NCBI RefSeq assembly: GCF_900258435.1
Contig: NZ_LT992558.1
Location: 2,449,935 to 2,513,934 of the forward strand
Direction of reading: 5' to 3'
DNA: 64,000 nucleotides
Source of the DNA: Carnobacterium divergens
Lineage (GTDB): Bacteria > Bacillota > Bacilli > Lactobacillales > Carnobacteriaceae
The position numbers and the translations under genes were made by a program. Shown piece after piece: positions 62,982 to 64,000 of this stretch. The number at the start of each line of letters is the position of its first letter. Position 1 is the stretch's first letter. Below the pieces are notes generated by a model, which was not told the origin of the DNA, ran no database searches, and saw only the letters and a program-made list of their open reading frames with translations.

Positions 62982-64000
62982 TTACTCCTGTTGCGACTGT
63001 GGCTTAAGTTCAATACTTGCTTCAGTTGAAATATCTTGGACTTTCCGTTTCATTAAACTTACTTTTTTCTCAAATCCATTTAACATTTTCTCTTCAGAAT
63101 TATTGAATGAATTATACAGATTAATCGGAGTATTTGTATCAAATTCATTTACATTTTTAGTAGTTTTTTTTGATTGGCTTTTTACTCTATTTTGAATTTC
63201 TTCTAATTGTTTGTCTTCTTCTTTTGTTGTTTTTAAACTTTTCTTTCTCATCCCAGGAGCTACATCATAGTCTGTAAGTCGATATGTTTCAATTAATGCA
63301 TTTAGTTTTTGAGCGTAACGCGTATCGGTAGCATATCGACCCGTTAAAAATAACGTCACATCTTTATAGGAAGAAGCATTTGTTTTCCATGTATTTTGAT
63401 AAAAAGTAGCATTACCAGAAATCCCTTTCTTTAACAACACTGCGTAATCTTCAAGGCTTTCTTTGTAACTTGGGTATTTTCTAAAACCTGAATTAATGAC
63501 AAACAGATTTCCACCTCCGTCATCTTCACTAGTTTGCATCACAACACTACTTCCTTGAAACTCACCTTTTACACCAAATAAATTGTAATTAGGTGCACTA
63601 GATAAGGTACTATTTCCAGATCCTGTTTCGAGAATTGCTTGAGCAATCATGACAGATGCATACAAATCGTTTTTCCATGCAATATCTTGCGCATCGTCTT
63701 TTAATGTTTCAATAAATTCTTCAGTAGTTTGATTTTTACTAACAGAAAAATAGTAATTATCTTCAAGCACTTCTTCTTGGACATTAGCTAAATTTTCATC
63801 TTCGTTGGGTGAATTCGTCAAGATTGTTTCGTTAGAACTTCCATTTATATCTGGTAGCACTTTTTCTTCATTTGAAGACTGATTATTCTCACCGCTTGCA
63901 CTTGACGAATCTTTATCTTCTTCACTTGAAGAGTCCTTATCTTCTTCACCTGACGAATCTTTATCTTCTTCACTTGAAGAGTCCTTATCTTCTTCACCTG
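62982..64000 (-). CDS. GH73-type glucosaminidase linked to pilus cluster, 5' end beyond window
   Basis: The frame is open through base 64000 on the minus strand, so the true start is outside; the GTG at 63860 lies inside the frame and is not a start. From the left edge there are acidic repeats of 8 residues (SSSEEDKD and SSGEEDKD, 24-base units), a linker, then a glucosaminidase domain of about 150 residues: QAILETGSGNSTLS with the catalytic Glu, NYNLFGVKGEF, YPSYKESLEDYAVLL, GRYATDTRYAQKLN. A basic tail (KSLKTTKEEDKQLEE) follows. The cell-wall hydrolase could open peptidoglycan for pilus assembly. Confidence 0.82.
   Translation of the reverse strand, partial: GEEDKDSSSEEDKDSSGEEDKDSSSEEDKDSSSASGENNQSSNEEKVLPDINGSSNETILTNSPNEDENLANVQEEVLEDNYYFSVSKNQTTEEFIETLKDDAQDIAWKNDLYASVMIAQAILETGSGNSTLSSAPNYNLFGVKGEFQGSSVVMQTSEDDGGGNLFVINSGFRKYPSYKESLEDYAVLLKKGISGNATFYQNTWKTNASSYKDVTLFLTGRYATDTRYAQKLNALIETYRLTDYDVAPGMRKKSLKTTKEEDKQLEEIQNRVKSQSKKTTKNVNEFDTNTPINLYNSFNNSEEKMLNGFEKKVSLMKRKVQDISTEASIELKPQSQQE
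63901..64000. repeat. 24-base tandem repeats encoding acidic octapeptides
   Basis: Units 63901-63924, 63925-63948, 63949-63972, 63973-63996 and the start of another at 63997, alternating between two versions as a 48-base dimer. They continue past the window edge. Such near-identical units can change in number. Confidence 0.9.

Noticed and set aside
62982..63860. GTG 63860 as the start of the glucosaminidase
   Set aside because: The frame is open to base 64000 with repeat-encoded protein and GTG 63860 has no ribosome site.
63901..64000. Short regular repeats considered as a CRISPR array
   Set aside because: No spacers: the 24-base units are contiguous and in frame as coding acidic octapeptides.
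1..64000. rRNA, tRNA and riboswitches
   Set aside because: None recognised on either strand by eye; a covariance-model search would be needed to exclude small structured RNAs.

Overview
The window is low-GC Gram-positive DNA. Strong Shine-Dalgarno sites, WxL/DUF916 surface-protein loci, LPXTG-type sorting signals, Mga-like regulators, a lactocepin-like protease and PdxS/PdxT point to Lactobacillales. The gene set suggests Carnobacterium or a close relative; that placement is inferred from gene content only.

Layout. 1-6.7 kb is housekeeping: a cut-off methyltransferase, cardiolipin synthase, small membrane proteins, a MarR/oxidoreductase pair and glutathione reductase, with a compact DnaA-box cluster at 5.13-5.25 kb. 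6.8-26.1 kb is a large WxL surface system. On the minus strand lie a 1282-residue WxL adhesin, a small LPXTG protein, two small WxL proteins, a DUF916 protein, a sortase, a secreted protein, an 80-residue protein and two Mga-like regulators (probably one long operon), followed by a second DUF916 gene. Beside it is a 1156-residue WxL protein divergent from a second WxL/DUF916/small-membrane-protein set. 26.1-30.7 kb is a gluconate operon with its regulator. 31-36.2 kb encodes a 1745-residue cell-wall subtilase. 36.2-41.4 kb carries an AadE-like nucleotidyltransferase, pdxR divergent from pdxST, and a DUF421/DUF3290 pair.

41.4-45.8 kb is an accessory island. Two decayed pieces of an IS1182-type transposase, colinear and same-stranded, flank a truncated plasmid-type gene and a small operon: a membrane protein, a Cys-rich halocin-C8-like precursor disrupted by an in-frame TGA and a frameshift, and a membrane-anchored thioredoxin-like protein. 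A second hydrophobic peptide/membrane-protein pair follows, then about 1 kb of gene wreckage that includes a fragment of the LRR gene found 3.5 kb away.

45.8-64 kb is a surface-appendage region on the minus strand. A nearly complete type IV pilus cluster (two prepilin-like minor pilins, a very large PilX-like protein, PilB, PilT, PilC, major pilin, prepilin peptidase, PilM, PilN, PilO) begins with a GH73-type glucosaminidase that runs off the window through acidic 8-residue repeats. It runs on into a DUF5057 surface protein, followed by an LRR protein and small secreted proteins that share a C-terminal beta module. Two promoters in this tail carry the same three sequence boxes at identical spacing (offsets 30 and 51), suggesting joint control. 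The pilus cluster with PilT retraction ATPase, its dedicated cell-wall hydrolase and the co-regulated secreted proteins, together with the disrupted Cys-rich peptide cassette, are the parts most likely to be new.
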